A stretch of 64,000 nucleotides of DNA, taken from the NCBI GenBank assembly GCA_023702235.1, contig JAMQCR010000001.1, positions 2,542,001 through 2,606,000 on the forward strand. The letters run 5' to 3'. This DNA comes from Neobacillus pocheonensis. GTDB taxonomy: Bacteria; Bacillota; Bacilli; Bacillales; Cytobacillaceae. The translations under genes and the position numbers were made by a program. The notes below the pieces were generated by a model. It saw only the letters and a list, made by a program, of their open reading frames with translations. It did not search any database and was not told the DNA's origin. This document shows positions 49,741-59,354 of this stretch, piece by piece. The stretch's first letter is position 1, and every line of letters begins with the position of its first letter.

Positions 49741-49779
49741 AAAAACCTTTCCTCGTAATCACTGAGAAAAGGCTTTTTA
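49741..49779 (-). terminator. Terminator after the IolH-like gene
   Basis: AAGCCTTTTCTCA and GAGGAAAGGTTT form a stem followed by T on the minus strand. Confidence 0.7.
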
Positions 49780-49827
49780 TTTATGAGATTTTTCAATATA
49801 GATTGGGGACGTTATTTAGTACTTTTT

Positions 49828-50691
49828 TTAAATATATAATCCTTCTTTAATGGATTTCAACGTTACATCATTTGACCACTCTGGTTTATCAGGATACGCA
49901 AATACTGAATTTGTTACAATTCCATCAAATTTCATTTCTCTTAATTTCCGATACAATGCATCAAAGTTTATTTCCCCTTGACCAGGATTCAAATGTTGAT
50001 GGATTGTTACGTTAGCATTAGGTGGATTAATAATATATCGTAATCCAAATGCTGCTTTATGATTAAGAGTATCAGCAATTAGGACATGTGCAAGTAAATC
50101 TCCTGCCTCATCTAAGTGTCTGGCAACATCGCCAATACCATCATCATAAAAGAAAGCATGTGCTACAGAATATACCAATCTAATCCAATCTTTATCAAAT
50201 GCACGAATCATTCGAATTGCTTCTATGTTTAACTCAATAAAATCATTCGGATGAGACTGTAAATTTAGTTTAATACCTTCTTTTTCAAAAATCGGCATTA
50301 GCTCTTCCATTGATTTTACAAAAGCAGCTTCACTTTCAGCTGGACGGTTTTTGTCTCCGCTAAATTCGCTGTTCATTAAATCAACTCCTAATTCAGAAGT
50401 GATTTCAATACAACGCTTCCAGTTTCTAACTGCAGCTTGGCGTTCTTCTTCGTTCGGTGAAGACCATTGTTGAACAGGAAGTACGGAAGAGATTTGAACG
50501 CCGGCATCTGAACAATATCTTTTTAAATCTTTTATCAGCTGCCTATCAACCTTTGGATATTCATAAAACCAAATAAAGTCTTTACGTGGAGATAACTCCA
50601 CCCATTCATACCCTAATCTGGCAACTGCATCGATAGTATCTTTTAAATTAGTATTGTCACGATAATGTGACGGATCGTAAGCTAAACGCAT
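49828..50691 (-). CDS. IolH-like TIM-barrel protein
   Basis: 287 residues of the sugar phosphate isomerase/epimerase (AP-endonuclease-2) superfamily. Recognisable parts are [56 protein letters not shown] and [20 protein letters not shown]. These resemble the IolH group of unknown exact reaction. I chose ATG 50691 because relatives start MK/RxAxDP. The usual Glu in the second metal site region (IEPHP in relatives) reads LQSHP here, and CAPHTF reads SVAHAF, so metal binding may be altered. A 23-codon relic of a second copy lies beside iolE. Confidence 0.78.
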   Translation of the reverse strand: MRLAYDPSHYRDNTNLKDTIDAVARLGYEWVELSPRKDFIWFYEYPKVDRQLIKDLKRYCSDAGVQISSVLPVQQWSSPNEEERQAAVRNWKRCIEITSELGVDLMNSEFSGDKNRPAESEAAFVKSMEELMPIFEKEGIKLNLQSHPNDFIELNIEAIRMIRAFDKDWIRLVYSVAHAFFYDDGIGDVARHLDEAGDLLAHVLIADTLNHKAAFGLRYIINPPNANVTIHQHLNPGQGEINFDALYRKLREMKFDGIVTNSVFAYPDKPEWSNDVTLKSIKEGLYI

Positions 50692-50842
50692 TCTCATTTT
50701 CCCCTTTCTTTTGTAGGCAAAAAACATGTCTATTATGTTTTATATTAATATTAAAAAGTAATTACTCCTTATTTATTCTACTATGTAATGTAATTCTCTA
50801 CCCCATTTCTCAATATTTTTAGCAGAATACAAATTCCATATT

Positions 50843-50857
50843 CCAAAGCGCTTTCAT
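50843..50857 (-). promoter_or_regulatory. cre box before the IolH-like gene
   Basis: ATGAAAGCGCTTTGG on the minus strand contains the strong core TGAAAGCGCTTT. Confidence 0.7.
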
Positions 50858-50896
50858 TATTGATAAGCTTCATATACCCAACGACGTTATAATGTG

Positions 50897-50915
50897 TTGG
50901 GTAACTTTTGGTTAT
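50897..50915 (-). promoter_or_regulatory. IolR-like tandem repeats before the IolH-like gene
   Basis: TTGGGTAA (50897) and TTGGTTAT (50908) have an 11-bp period and lie about 200 bases upstream of the gene. Confidence 0.55.
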
Positions 50916-51023
50916 CTATAAGTACATATTAATACTAAACGTACCTACAATCAATATTTTTTTATCATTTTTTTATGAGAAAAAGGGAGAACTATAAATA
51001 TTCCCTCTAAAACGTCCAAAAAA

Positions 51024-51068
51024 AAACCCTTCTTTACGTGGTCTTAGCCAATAAAGAAGGGGTTTCAG
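51024..51068 (-). terminator. Terminator after iolR
   Basis: AACCCTTCTTTA and TAAAGAAGGGGTT pair. A long T run follows on the minus strand. Confidence 0.85.
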
Positions 51069-51079
51069 AAAGATTCCGC

Positions 51080-51835
51080 CTAGTCAGCAATAACAAGTTG
51101 TATGTCATTTTTCTTAGCGTATTCTTGATAAGTATCATTCGGGAGTTTTTCGGTAACTAGATAGTCAATCTCATCAAAACCGCAATAGGTCATTAAACCA
51201 TATTTATCAAATTTATCGTGGTCTACCAATAAATAGACCTCTGCACTTCTATTCACAACTATCTTTTTCAATTCACTTTCTAGTGGTGATGCATTGGTTA
51301 CACCGTTTGATAAGGATATACCCGTAGAAGCCATAAAGGCCTTCTTAATATTGTAGTCTTTTAGTAAATCCATATTTCGCGGGTTAACAAATGAACTGGT
51401 TTTACGTTCAAGCATACCACCGATTGTGATGACATTTAATTTTTCAAATGGAAGTGAGCCAACAATAAAATCAATGTTATTTGTAAAAATGGTCAATTGT
51501 TTGTCCTTTAAATATTCAAGCATTTCAATTGTAGTCGTCCCTGAATCAATAAAAATAAAATCCCCATCTTCCACATAACTTGCTGCTTTTTTTGCAATTA
51601 ATTCTTTACATTCTTGGTTTCGCACGCTTCTTTCTTGAAAAGATTCAAGCTTTTTATGAACGACGGATACCCCGCCATAAACTTTTTTAAGTTCCCCACG
51701 ATCAACTAATTCTTGGACATCACGTCTAATGGTATTTTTAGATACATCAAAGACTGTAACCAATTCGTCTAATGACGCTGATTGATGCTCAATAACATAT
51801 TCTTGAATTTTTTTTAAGCGCTTTTCTTTAATCAT
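51080..51835 (-). CDS. iolR: DeoR-family repressor, IolR-like (copy 1)
   Basis: 251 residues. The N-terminal DeoR helix-turn-helix (about 19-40: SLDELVTVFDVSKNTIRRDV) is followed by KVYGG. The C-terminal DeoRC ligand domain contains DFIFIDSGTTT and KKAFMASTGISLSNGVTNAS, also seen in B. subtilis IolR, which binds DKGP. It is the intact member of a tandem pair. Its promoter region carries a perfect cre and the same TTGGTTAT-type repeats found at the iol promoters, suggesting autoregulation. Confidence 0.88.
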   Translation of the reverse strand: MIKEKRLKKIQEYVIEHQSASLDELVTVFDVSKNTIRRDVQELVDRGELKKVYGGVSVVHKKLESFQERSVRNQECKELIAKKAASYVEDGDFIFIDSGTTTIEMLEYLKDKQLTIFTNNIDFIVGSLPFEKLNVITIGGMLERKTSSFVNPRNMDLLKDYNIKKAFMASTGISLSNGVTNASPLESELKKIVVNRSAEVYLLVDHDKFDKYGLMTYCGFDEIDYLVTEKLPNDTYQEYAKKNDIQLVIAD

Positions 51836-51867
51836 TTCATTTCACCCTAGTTTTCAGCATGATAAAT

Positions 51868-51882
51868 TGTTATCGTTTTCAT
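51868..51882 (-). promoter_or_regulatory. cre box before iolR
   Basis: ATGAAAACGATAACA on the minus strand matches the cre consensus at all positions. Confidence 0.7.
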
Positions 51883-51894
51883 TATAACATATAT

Positions 51895-51925
51895 ATTACC
51901 AACAAATAACCAAAACCTTGGTTAT
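51895..51925. promoter_or_regulatory. IolR-like operator before iolR
   Basis: ATTACCAA (51895) and ATAACCAA (51906) are 11 bp apart, followed by the inverted TTGGTTAT (51918). Confidence 0.6.
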
Positions 51926-52065
51926 ATTTTTAAAAAAAGGGTGAAGTCATTCATTAATAACTGCTATTGTAAGTAACTAGCATCTGTGTGCATTTTCTTC
52001 CTACTCTTCAAATCGTAACTTTTAATAAATGCTACTGACCAATAATGGATAATGTAGGGGCTCTT

Positions 52066-52819
52066 TTAATTGGTTATAACAAGTTGTATGCCATTTTTCC
52101 TAACATAATCTTGATAGGAATGATTCGGGAGCTTATCGGTAACTAGATAATCAATTTCATCTAAACTGCAATAGGTCATTAAACCATATTTATCAAATTT
52201 GTCATGGTCTACCAATAAATAAACCTCGGAACTTCTGTTAACAATTGTCTTTTTTAATTCACTTTCTAGAGGGGATGCATTCGTTACACCGTTTGATAGT
52301 GAGATACCAGTAGATGCCATAAATGCTTTCTTAATATTGTAATCTTTTAGTAAATCCAAATTTCGTGGGTTACTAAACGAGTAGGTTTTAGGATCAAGAA
52401 TCCCGCCGATTGAGATGACGTTTAAATGTTCAAATGGAAGGCCGAACAATAAAATCGATGCTATTCGTAAAAATGGTCAGGTGTCTTTCCTTTAAATATT
52501 CAAACAATCTGATTGTCGTGGTTCCTGAATCAATGAAAATAATATCGCCATCTTCCACATAACTTGAGGCTTTTTTTACAATTGATTCTTTTTGCGCTTT
52601 ATTACGTATTTTTCTATCTTGGAAGGATTCAAGTTTTTTACGAACAGCAGAAACCCCACCATAAACTTTTTTCAGTTCTCCACGGTCAACTAATTCTTGG
52701 ACATCACGTCTAATGGTATTTTTAGATACATCAAAAACTGTAACCAATTCGGCTAATGACGCTGATTGATGCCCAATAACATATTCTTGAATTTTTTTGA
52801 TACGCTTTTCTTTCATCAT
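52066..52819 (-). pseudogene. DeoR-family repressor, IolR-like (copy 2), frameshifted
   Basis: A tandem duplicate of the adjacent iolR, sharing most residues (for example the identical VSKNTIRRDVQELVDRGELK and KKAFMASTGISLSNGVTNAS). The frame breaks near 52444, between NSIDFIV and GLPFEHLNVISIGG; one extra C explains it. Otherwise it is full length at 250 residues. The two copies have diverged mainly in the effector domain middle (DGDIIFIDSGTTTIRLFEYL), so they may have sensed different ligands. Confidence 0.88.
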
Positions 52820-52977
52820 TTTAGTTCACCCTAGTTCTAGCTTTATAGTATCTTAATATCGCTTTCATTATATATTAAACACACAAATATCACCAACACT
52901 CAACCAATACTTTATTAATTTTTTTAAATTGATGACCAAATTTAAACAACCCTCCCCATTTTAGATAAATACTCCTT

Positions 52978-53144
52978 TCAAATTATGTTACTTCGAACTC
53001 CCTTAATCCCCAATTTCTGCAAAGATATGGGGGCTTTTCTTCCGATTGTCTGCATAGAATGTAGACCAGCCATCGCATTTCCTACTGTGGTACTAATATA
53101 GATGCTGCTAAAATCGGTACAATCAAACTGGATTTAACTTTCAA
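52978..53144 (-). pseudogene. Short secreted protein, broken
   Basis: TTG 53144 with AAAGGAG starts KVKSSLIVPILAASILV; the frame then meets TAG at 53082. One missing base would continue TTVGNAMAG, completing a classic signal peptide with AMA cleavage, then LHSMQTIGRKAPISLQKLGI and a stop at 52978. About 55 residues. The part after the signal coincides with the 57-bp repeat shared with 22.9 kb. Confidence 0.4.
53008..53064. repeat. 57-bp dispersed repeat, copy 2
   Basis: Same orientation as copy 1 at 22889-22946, with two internal substitutions. Confidence 0.8.
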
Positions 53145-53193
53145 ATTGAGAACCTCTCCTTTATGGATGTGTTTTATTAAATGAATGAAGTAA

Positions 53194-53236
53194 AAACCCC
53201 CATTTACATAAGTTATTAACTTGTAAATGGGGGTTA
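53194..53236. terminator. Bidirectional terminator
   Basis: AACCCCCATTTACA and TGTAAATGGGGGTT form a 14-bp stem with T runs on both strands. Confidence 0.85.
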
Positions 53237-53270
53237 CTTTATTTTTTTGATGTTTTAGCTTCATCTTTCT

Positions 53271-53395
53271 TTAATTCTTAAAGCCATAAACTAATAAGAA
53301 TATAAAAGAAGCCAGACCTATTATAAAGAGAAGTAACCCAGCGAAGACTAACATAATCCATTTTACCCCTTTCTTTTCTTCAGCTATCCTGCCAT
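53271..53395 (-). pseudogene. 41-residue membrane protein, frameshifted
   Basis: ATG 53395 reads MAG, then one missing base, then AEEKKGVKWIMLVFAGLLLF and IIGLASFIFLLVYGFKN. A single membrane helix with a charged N-terminus. The length (125 bases) is exactly one base short of an intact frame. Unknown function. Confidence 0.45.
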
Positions 53396-53600
53396 TTACT
53401 TGAACAAGAAAATAGCATTACCTCATTATTGAAGTAATGCCCCTTTTACTTTAAGTGTAATTTTTCACAAACTTCAAGTAGTGGAATAAGCAGATTCAAA
53501 ACATTCACTAGGATAAAACGGATAGTATAATACTTGATATTCCAATTAATATGGATGGTGGTCCATTTTTCTGATCTTTTTGTTTAAGTTGCTTTACTCC

Positions 53601-53729
53601 TTAAACAGTATTTATACATCCCATAAAAAACAAACCATATTTAACGACATTATGATTATGAGAGATTACAGAGTAAGTCGCTAAAATAATTAATGCAACT
53701 CCAAATAAAATTTCCCATTTTTTATTCAT
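53601..53729 (-). CDS. Small membrane protein, 42 residues
   Basis: MNKKWEILFGVALIILATYS, then VISHNHNVVKYGLFFMGCIN: one or two short membrane helices around an SHNHN turn. The ATG follows GAGGGGAACGGGT. I recognise no named family, but initiation signals and composition support a real small gene. It is flanked by similar tiny genes in an otherwise sparse region. Confidence 0.6.
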   Translation of the reverse strand: MNKKWEILFGVALIILATYSVISHNHNVVKYGLFFMGCINTV

Positions 53730-54539
53730 ACCCGTTCCCCTCATAAAATCATCATTTCTATTTCTAGTTTATTAAAGGATATTCCTTTCCATTACTTCTA
53801 AACTATTCATGTATAAAAAATGGATTGCCTTAAGGAGTTTAATCTAAATAGTTGTAATCCGTAGTATTGGTTTAACAATACACAATACGAACAAATCATT
53901 CCTTAAAAAGAATTTTTTTCCTAAATTGAACGATTTCCCCCTAAGTATAAAGGTTTGCAAAATATTTTCCAGCTAACTTGCATAAATTAATATTCAGGGA
54001 ACTCCCTCTTTCCTTGTTGAAATATGTCCGTAGTTCGAACATCATCTACGGATATATTTTTAAAAACAACTTAAAATTTGCCCAATCAATAAAAACTGAA
54101 GGTGCATAATATTTTAGTGGGTATTAGTCAATATCTGAACCTCTATGAATCTCTATTGAACCGCACTTGTGGCGGTTTTTTTAAGCATAAAAAAGCACCA
54201 AAATTATGAGTGCTTTTTCCGTAATTCTTCTAACATTTTCTCTTCTTCGATAAAGTTCTTCATTTACTGATTAACTCACGTAGAAATTGCGTAATAAACA
54301 TTTCTTGTTCAACTAAACTACATCCTTTAGTTCAATAAGAAAAGGCTGCCTTTTTATTAGCAGCCATCTCTTTATGGAAAGCACCTTTTACTTTAAGTAC
54401 AATCCTTCATAATCTTTTTTGTTAATAGAAGCCATTAGACGATTCCAGATTTTTATATCTTTGCACCTGCAGTTGAAATAAGGTTATTGTGGCTTTTATG
54501 ACCGTTCAACACCGCTGATATTTACAAAATCTTTTATTA
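53730..54539. other. Sparse intergenic region with terminators
   Basis: No further genes recognised. Two hairpins occur: AACCGC/GCGGTT with a following T7 (54159-54183) and AAAAAGCAC/GTGCTTTTT (54190-54218). Confidence 0.5.
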
Positions 54540-54962
54540 TTAAACGCAAGTAAACGATTGAATTTGTCTTAGGCTTATTCCGTAATGGACCCATCTTGAA
54601 CCAGTCCAGCGATACCCTGAGACAGAGTGTCGACCAATAAATGTTGGATAAAACCAGAATTGTTCACGACCTCTAAGCCATACATACGTGTATCTGTGTA
54701 AACAACTTATCATACTGCCTGGGTCTACCGCATACGCTCCTGCTTGATGCGTCTGTTGAGGAACAATAGATGGCGGTGGTGATGTTGGTGGTCCAGGCTC
54801 CAGATCTTGACCAGGAGGTGCAGACGGAGGTTGATGGCCATCAAATTGTCTTCCATCAAGTGTTGAATAGTAATAATCCATTTCTTGGTATGGTAACGAA
54901 TATATATAAGCTTCCTGACTAAATGGATTGTTATAATATAGAGGTACATGGCTAGGATACAT
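54540..54962 (-). CDS. Pro-rich conserved Bacillus protein of unknown function
   Basis: 140 residues. The Tyr-rich N-terminus is followed by a proline-rich linker (PPSAPPGQDLEPGPPTSPPP) and a compact C-terminal part (CLHRYTYVWLRGREQFWFYP, GRHSVSGYRWTGSRWVHYGI) rich in aromatic residues. I recognise this layout from other Bacillus hypothetical proteins, often thought to be spore-associated, but no function is established. There is no signal peptide. Monocistronic. Confidence 0.65.
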   Translation of the reverse strand: MYPSHVPLYYNNPFSQEAYIYSLPYQEMDYYYSTLDGRQFDGHQPPSAPPGQDLEPGPPTSPPPSIVPQQTHQAGAYAVDPGSMISCLHRYTYVWLRGREQFWFYPTFIGRHSVSGYRWTGSRWVHYGISLRQIQSFTCV

Positions 54963-55280
54963 AAAATTGTACTCCTTTACTATTTAATTTCACATTATCC
55001 TATTCTTTAGTTATTAAACTATAAACTTGTTCTCTCCAAAATGTGTATTTACCTATAAATCCTGATTAGTCTTTTTGATGTGAAACTGTTGAAGGTGACT
55101 TTGATCATACGGATCATACAATAACCGATGATAATCTTAACGAAAGTTCATAAATTCATATTTAATTAAGTTTAACAGACAATCTATAAATAAACCTTCG
55201 TATAATTGGTATTCTCATGCTTAAATATATTCCCTGCTACTTCCACTATCCTGACCGTTAGTTAAAGAAGAATTAGTTAT

Positions 55281-55790
55281 TTATTTAAGCGAGCTAATAT
55301 CTTTCCATCCATATGCTAACTCAATCAACTCCCCACCAGAGAAATCAACCGTTTTACGGTCTACCACTTTCCCTCCCATTTTTTCATAAAAATCGCAGGA
55401 AATATTATCCTTCAATACCCATACAATCATTGAATTTAAATCTTGTTTTAATAACTCATTAACCACTGCTTGTATAAGTCGTTTTCCTATCCCTAGACCC
55501 TGATAGCTTTTTAAAATATAAATTGAATACATTTCACCTCTATATTCTTTGTAATCTCCTGTTCTTTCTCTACCACCGTCTGCAAAACCAATGATTTGGC
55601 TATTATCATCTTCTGCTACAAAGACATTTCCATTTGGAATGATTCGTTCCCATAGTTTTGCTCGTTTTTCATAGGTCAGGTTACGAATATAAACATCGGG
55701 TATAATGTTTGCATATGTGGTTTTCCAACAATCAACGTGTACTTTTGCTATACTATCCACATCTAATAAAACAGCTTTTCTTATATTCAT
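55281..55790 (-). CDS. GNAT-family N-acetyltransferase
   Basis: A 169-residue acetyl-CoA-dependent transferase. The A motif is YQGLGIGKRLIQAVVNE (about 95-111), with a preceding strand MYSIYILKSY. The C-terminal YEKMGGKVVDRKTVDFSG completes the fold. The acceptor substrate is not predictable. The start ATG is preceded by GAGGTGATTAA. It is separated from the IS110 element by about 60 bases. Confidence 0.85.
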   Translation of the reverse strand: MNIRKAVLLDVDSIAKVHVDCWKTTYANIIPDVYIRNLTYEKRAKLWERIIPNGNVFVAEDDNSQIIGFADGGRERTGDYKEYRGEMYSIYILKSYQGLGIGKRLIQAVVNELLKQDLNSMIVWVLKDNISCDFYEKMGGKVVDRKTVDFSGGELIELAYGWKDISSLK

Positions 55791-55879
55791 TTAATCACCT
55801 CATTTTTTATTACATTCAACGAGTTTCTTCTGCTAACATGCCCTTTATGGCAGCCCCAGCTCTTAAGGAAAGCACCCTA

Positions 55880-56141
55880 TAGCCATCCATGAAGCGCAAA
55901 AACCGGCGCTTCACCACAGAGAATGAAAATGGTTATGAACCGTCAATACTGATTCTACGGCTGGGAGAGGAAGTTCGATGAACTATGGTGCGTGAGAGCC
56001 CATCCTATAGTCTGACTCCAACGACCACGGTGCACCACTGACTGTCGCTCCCTTACGGGAAGCACACATGGTAGATTAATCCTATTCTGGTTGCTGCACC
56101 AGCCTCTAATTATATTCAGAGCCGTAGAAAGGATGTTTTCA
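55880..56141 (+). ncRNA. Candidate bridge RNA region of IS110
   Basis: IS110 elements encode a bridge RNA between the left end and the transposase. Here the non-coding stretch holds a hairpin GAAGCGC/GCGCTTC (55896-55917) and further short pairings (for example GGGAGAGG with the later CGCTCCC). Location and structure fit. Loops and guide sequences were not resolved. Confidence 0.4.
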
Positions 56142-57365
56142 ATGGAAGTAGTCATTGAAAGAGCATGCGGTATGGATGTCCATAAGGACAATATTACTGC
56201 CTGCATTATGACACCAGAAGGAAAGGAGATTCAAACGTTTTCAACTAAAACTGTATTTCTATTACAGTTGGTTGAGTGGATTAAACAGCACAATTGTACC
56301 CATGTTGCCATGGAGAGTACGAGTGTATATTGGAAGCCAATCGTTAATTTACTAGAGGCTGAAGATATTGAGTTTTTAGTGGTGAATGCTCAACATATGA
56401 AGGCTGTTCCTGGACGTAATACAGATGTTAAAGATGCAGAATGGATTGCTAAACTCCTTCGTCATGGATTACTTAAAGCCAGTTTTATTCTAGACCGAAA
56501 TCAACGGGAATTGCGTGAACTAGTTCGCTATCGTCGGAGTATTATTGAAGAACGTGCGAGACAACATAATCGGATCCAAAAGGTGTTAGAAGGAGCGAAC
56601 ATTAAGTTGGGCTCTGTTGTTTCAGACATCATGGGCGTTTCAGCTCGGGATATGCTTGATGCTATTGCCGAAGGCGAAGAGGATCCCGAAAAATTGGCAA
56701 ACTTTGCTCGACGTACAATGAAAAAGAAGAAAGATGAACTGGAACTGGCACTTAAAGGTTATATCAATCCACATCAGCAGTTAATGTTAAAGACCATTTT
56801 AAAGCACATTGACTTTCTCACTGAACAAATTGAGTTGTTGGATCAAGAAGTAGCTCAAAGAGTCAGTGCTTATCAAGAAGATATAGATCGTTTAGACTCA
56901 ATTCCTGGCATATCTAAGAAAATGGCTGAACAAATGTTATCAGAGATAGGTACAAATGTTAAAAAGCAATTCCCAAGTGCACCTCATATGTGTTCCTGGG
57001 CAGGATTAGTTCCTGGACATAACGAAAGTGCAGGAAAAAGGAAATCAGCGAAAACTAAAAAAGGAAACAAATATTTAAGGTCAGCTTTAACTGAAGCAGC
57101 TCATTCAGTAAGAGGATCTAAAAACTATCTCGGAGCACTGTATAGGCGTACAGCATCACGAAAAGGCAAAAAACGTGCAGGAATTGTAGTCGCTCACGCA
57201 ATATTGCGCATCTCTTATTATCTTTTAACCCGTAAAGAAATGTATGTAGATTTAGGTGAAGACTACTTTGATAAGCAAAAACATCAATCTATTGTTCGGC
57301 ATTCACTTCGGAGACTTGAAAGTTTAGGATACACAGTTACTCTACAAGAATCTGAAGTATCTTAA
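56142..57365 (+). CDS. IS110-family transposase
   Basis: This 407-residue recombinase starts at ATG 56142 (MEVVIERACGMDVHKDNITA) after AAGGATG. The N-terminal RuvC-like DEDD domain shows GMDVHK (Asp12), MESTSVYWKP and NTDVKDAEWIAKLL. The middle is coiled-coil. The C-terminal Transposase_20 domain shows the helix-hairpin-helix (DSIPGISKKMAEQMLSEIG) and the catalytic Ser in GHNESAGKRKSAKTKKGNKY. It looks intact. The longer in-frame start at 56091 lies in the non-coding leader and is less likely. Confidence 0.93.
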   Translation: MEVVIERACGMDVHKDNITACIMTPEGKEIQTFSTKTVFLLQLVEWIKQHNCTHVAMESTSVYWKPIVNLLEAEDIEFLVVNAQHMKAVPGRNTDVKDAEWIAKLLRHGLLKASFILDRNQRELRELVRYRRSIIEERARQHNRIQKVLEGANIKLGSVVSDIMGVSARDMLDAIAEGEEDPEKLANFARRTMKKKKDELELALKGYINPHQQLMLKTILKHIDFLTEQIELLDQEVAQRVSAYQEDIDRLDSIPGISKKMAEQMLSEIGTNVKKQFPSAPHMCSWAGLVPGHNESAGKRKSAKTKKGNKYLRSALTEAAHSVRGSKNYLGALYRRTASRKGKKRAGIVVAHAILRISYYLLTRKEMYVDLGEDYFDKQKHQSIVRHSLRRLESLGYTVTLQESEVS

Positions 57366-57595
57366 TCTAATCAATTGACCTTCAATAAGACCATGTTAAG
57401 GCGCTCCCCCTTTTTTAAAAAAATTGAATGAGCTGCGTCTTCTTTAGTATTGCCATTTTACCGAAGAAACAGAGGTTTATTTTCATGGTAGTTTAAGTTT
57501 AAGTACTATCTTTCACAATCTGAAGAGAAGCTGCCAATATGACAGCTCCGTTCCGTTCTTTAATTCTTGCATCTCAGGGTTGGATAAAAGGGGGC

Positions 57596-58219
57596 TTATA
57601 TGTGATTTTTTAATCTCTTTTCCATCAGTTCTGCCATTTGTGTCGAATTTGGATTTCCTTCATTTTGTAATTTATCAATGATGTTAATATAATCCGTTTC
57701 ATTTCGGTTCTGACTTAATTTATATGCAGCCTGAATTTCTCCCACCTTAATCTTAAATCCAACTATACCTTTCAGTTCACTTTCTAAGAGATGAAGAGAA
57801 AGTTTATCCCATAAAACAGGATTTTCACGATTTTCTTCATATTTTTCCAGCATTATTGTTAATTCTTCTATTAATTCATCTTTCTCTAACATGCTTGCCT
57901 TACCATATACATGGACGGCTTGATAATTCCATGTTGGAACTTCTTCATGCCCATACCAAGAAGAAGAAATGTAAGCGTTCGGTCCCTGAAACATAACAAG
58001 CACATCTTCACAGGTTTCAAATGTTCTCCACTGAGGATTTCCATAAGCCATATGCCCAGTAATATAGTAATCATCACCTTTTTTATTTAACCCCAATGGC
58101 AAATGAGTGGCAATTGGTTTCCCTTGTTCTGTTGTGACAATCGTGCCAAAAGAGTTTTTTTGAACAAAATCCCAAATTTCATCTACATTTGTGACCTTAA
58201 AATATTTTGGAACATACAT
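57596..58219 (-). CDS. paiB: FMN-binding split-barrel protein PaiB
   Basis: A 207-residue match to B. subtilis PaiB (about 207), which with PaiA affects sporulation and degradative-enzyme genes. Family text: MYVPKYFKVTNVDEIWDFVQ, NSFGTIVT, IATHLPLGLN, GHMAYGNPQW, ISSSWYGHEEVPTWNYQAVH. The fold binds a flavin-like ligand. It follows paiA with a 23-base gap, forming the usual paiAB operon. Confidence 0.92.
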   Translation of the reverse strand: MYVPKYFKVTNVDEIWDFVQKNSFGTIVTTEQGKPIATHLPLGLNKKGDDYYITGHMAYGNPQWRTFETCEDVLVMFQGPNAYISSSWYGHEEVPTWNYQAVHVYGKASMLEKDELIEELTIMLEKYEENRENPVLWDKLSLHLLESELKGIVGFKIKVGEIQAAYKLSQNRNETDYINIIDKLQNEGNPNSTQMAELMEKRLKNHI

Positions 58220-58242
58220 AATAATCCACCTTTCAAAAAAAG

Positions 58243-58761
<519 letters not shown>

Positions 58762-58786
58762 TTAAATATGTCGCTCCTTTATATAA

Positions 58787-59238
58787 TCAATAATTTTTCT
58801 TGTTTCCTTTTTTTCCAAATTCCCAGTCTTTTTCTATATTTTTTCTTACTCTTTGAAGAAGATTGAAAATGGTTTCTACTTCTCTTTCGGAAAATCCCTC
58901 TAATGCAACGATATTGGAATAATCATTTTCTCTTTTTATAAAAGGATAAACATTTTTCCCTTTCTCTGTTGGAAAGAGTTTTTTAATTTTTTTGTTATGT
59001 TGATCTTCTTTCTTTTCAATAAAGCCATTAATTTCAAGTTTTTTTATAGAACGAGCTGCTGTTGTTCGGTCTACTTTTATCATCTCAGCTAACTTTTCTT
59101 GAATGATTCCTGGGGTTTCACATATTCGCACAAGGTACAAATACTGCCCTTTTGTAAGGTCATATTCTTAAATTCTATATTACTTATAGAATCTAATGCC
59201 CTAGCTATCATTCCAACTTCACGAAGAATTTCCTTCAT
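58787..59238 (-). pseudogene. MarR-family regulator, one frameshift
   Basis: ATG 59238 follows AAGGAG and reads MKEILREVGMIARALDSISN, then FKNMTLQKG. Near 59150 one missing base is needed to enter QYLYLVRICETPGIIQEKLA. The winged helix continues (MIKVDRTTAARSIKKLEING) and the protein ends near residue 150. Two palindromic sites in the divergent spacer are its likely operators, so it would control itself, paiAB and the yczE-like gene. The indel may be a sequence error, since the operators are well kept. Confidence 0.82.
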
Positions 59239-59261
59239 AAATAACTCCTTAGTACATATTT

Positions 59262-59326
59262 TTGTTGCAAATGCAATGAAAATGATATACATTAAATTTA
59301 ACCTAACTTTGTTGCATTTGCAACAA
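59262..59326. promoter_or_regulatory. Two palindromic MarR operators
   Basis: TTGTTGCATTTGCAACAA (59309-59326) is a perfect 18-bp palindrome. TTGTTGCAAATGCAATGA (59262-59279) is an imperfect copy 47 bp away. Both lie between the divergent marR and yczE-like genes. Confidence 0.75.
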
Positions 59327-59354
59327 AAAAATAATAATAAAGAGGTCGAGTAAA

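Larger units (their letters stand above)
55850..57420 (+). mobile_element. IS110-family insertion sequence
   Basis: The element contains one DEDD transposase gene preceded by about 280 bases of structured non-coding DNA. That is the usual layout of the IS110 group, which lacks terminal inverted repeats. The outer limits given are approximate, because no duplicated target or inverted ends define them. Confidence 0.7.

Noticed and set aside
53082..53264. 60-codon minus-strand frame across a terminator
   Set aside because: Its first 40 codons read through a perfect terminator hairpin. Only the last 20 codons, starting at TTG 53144 with AAAGGAG, look like the start of a secreted peptide.
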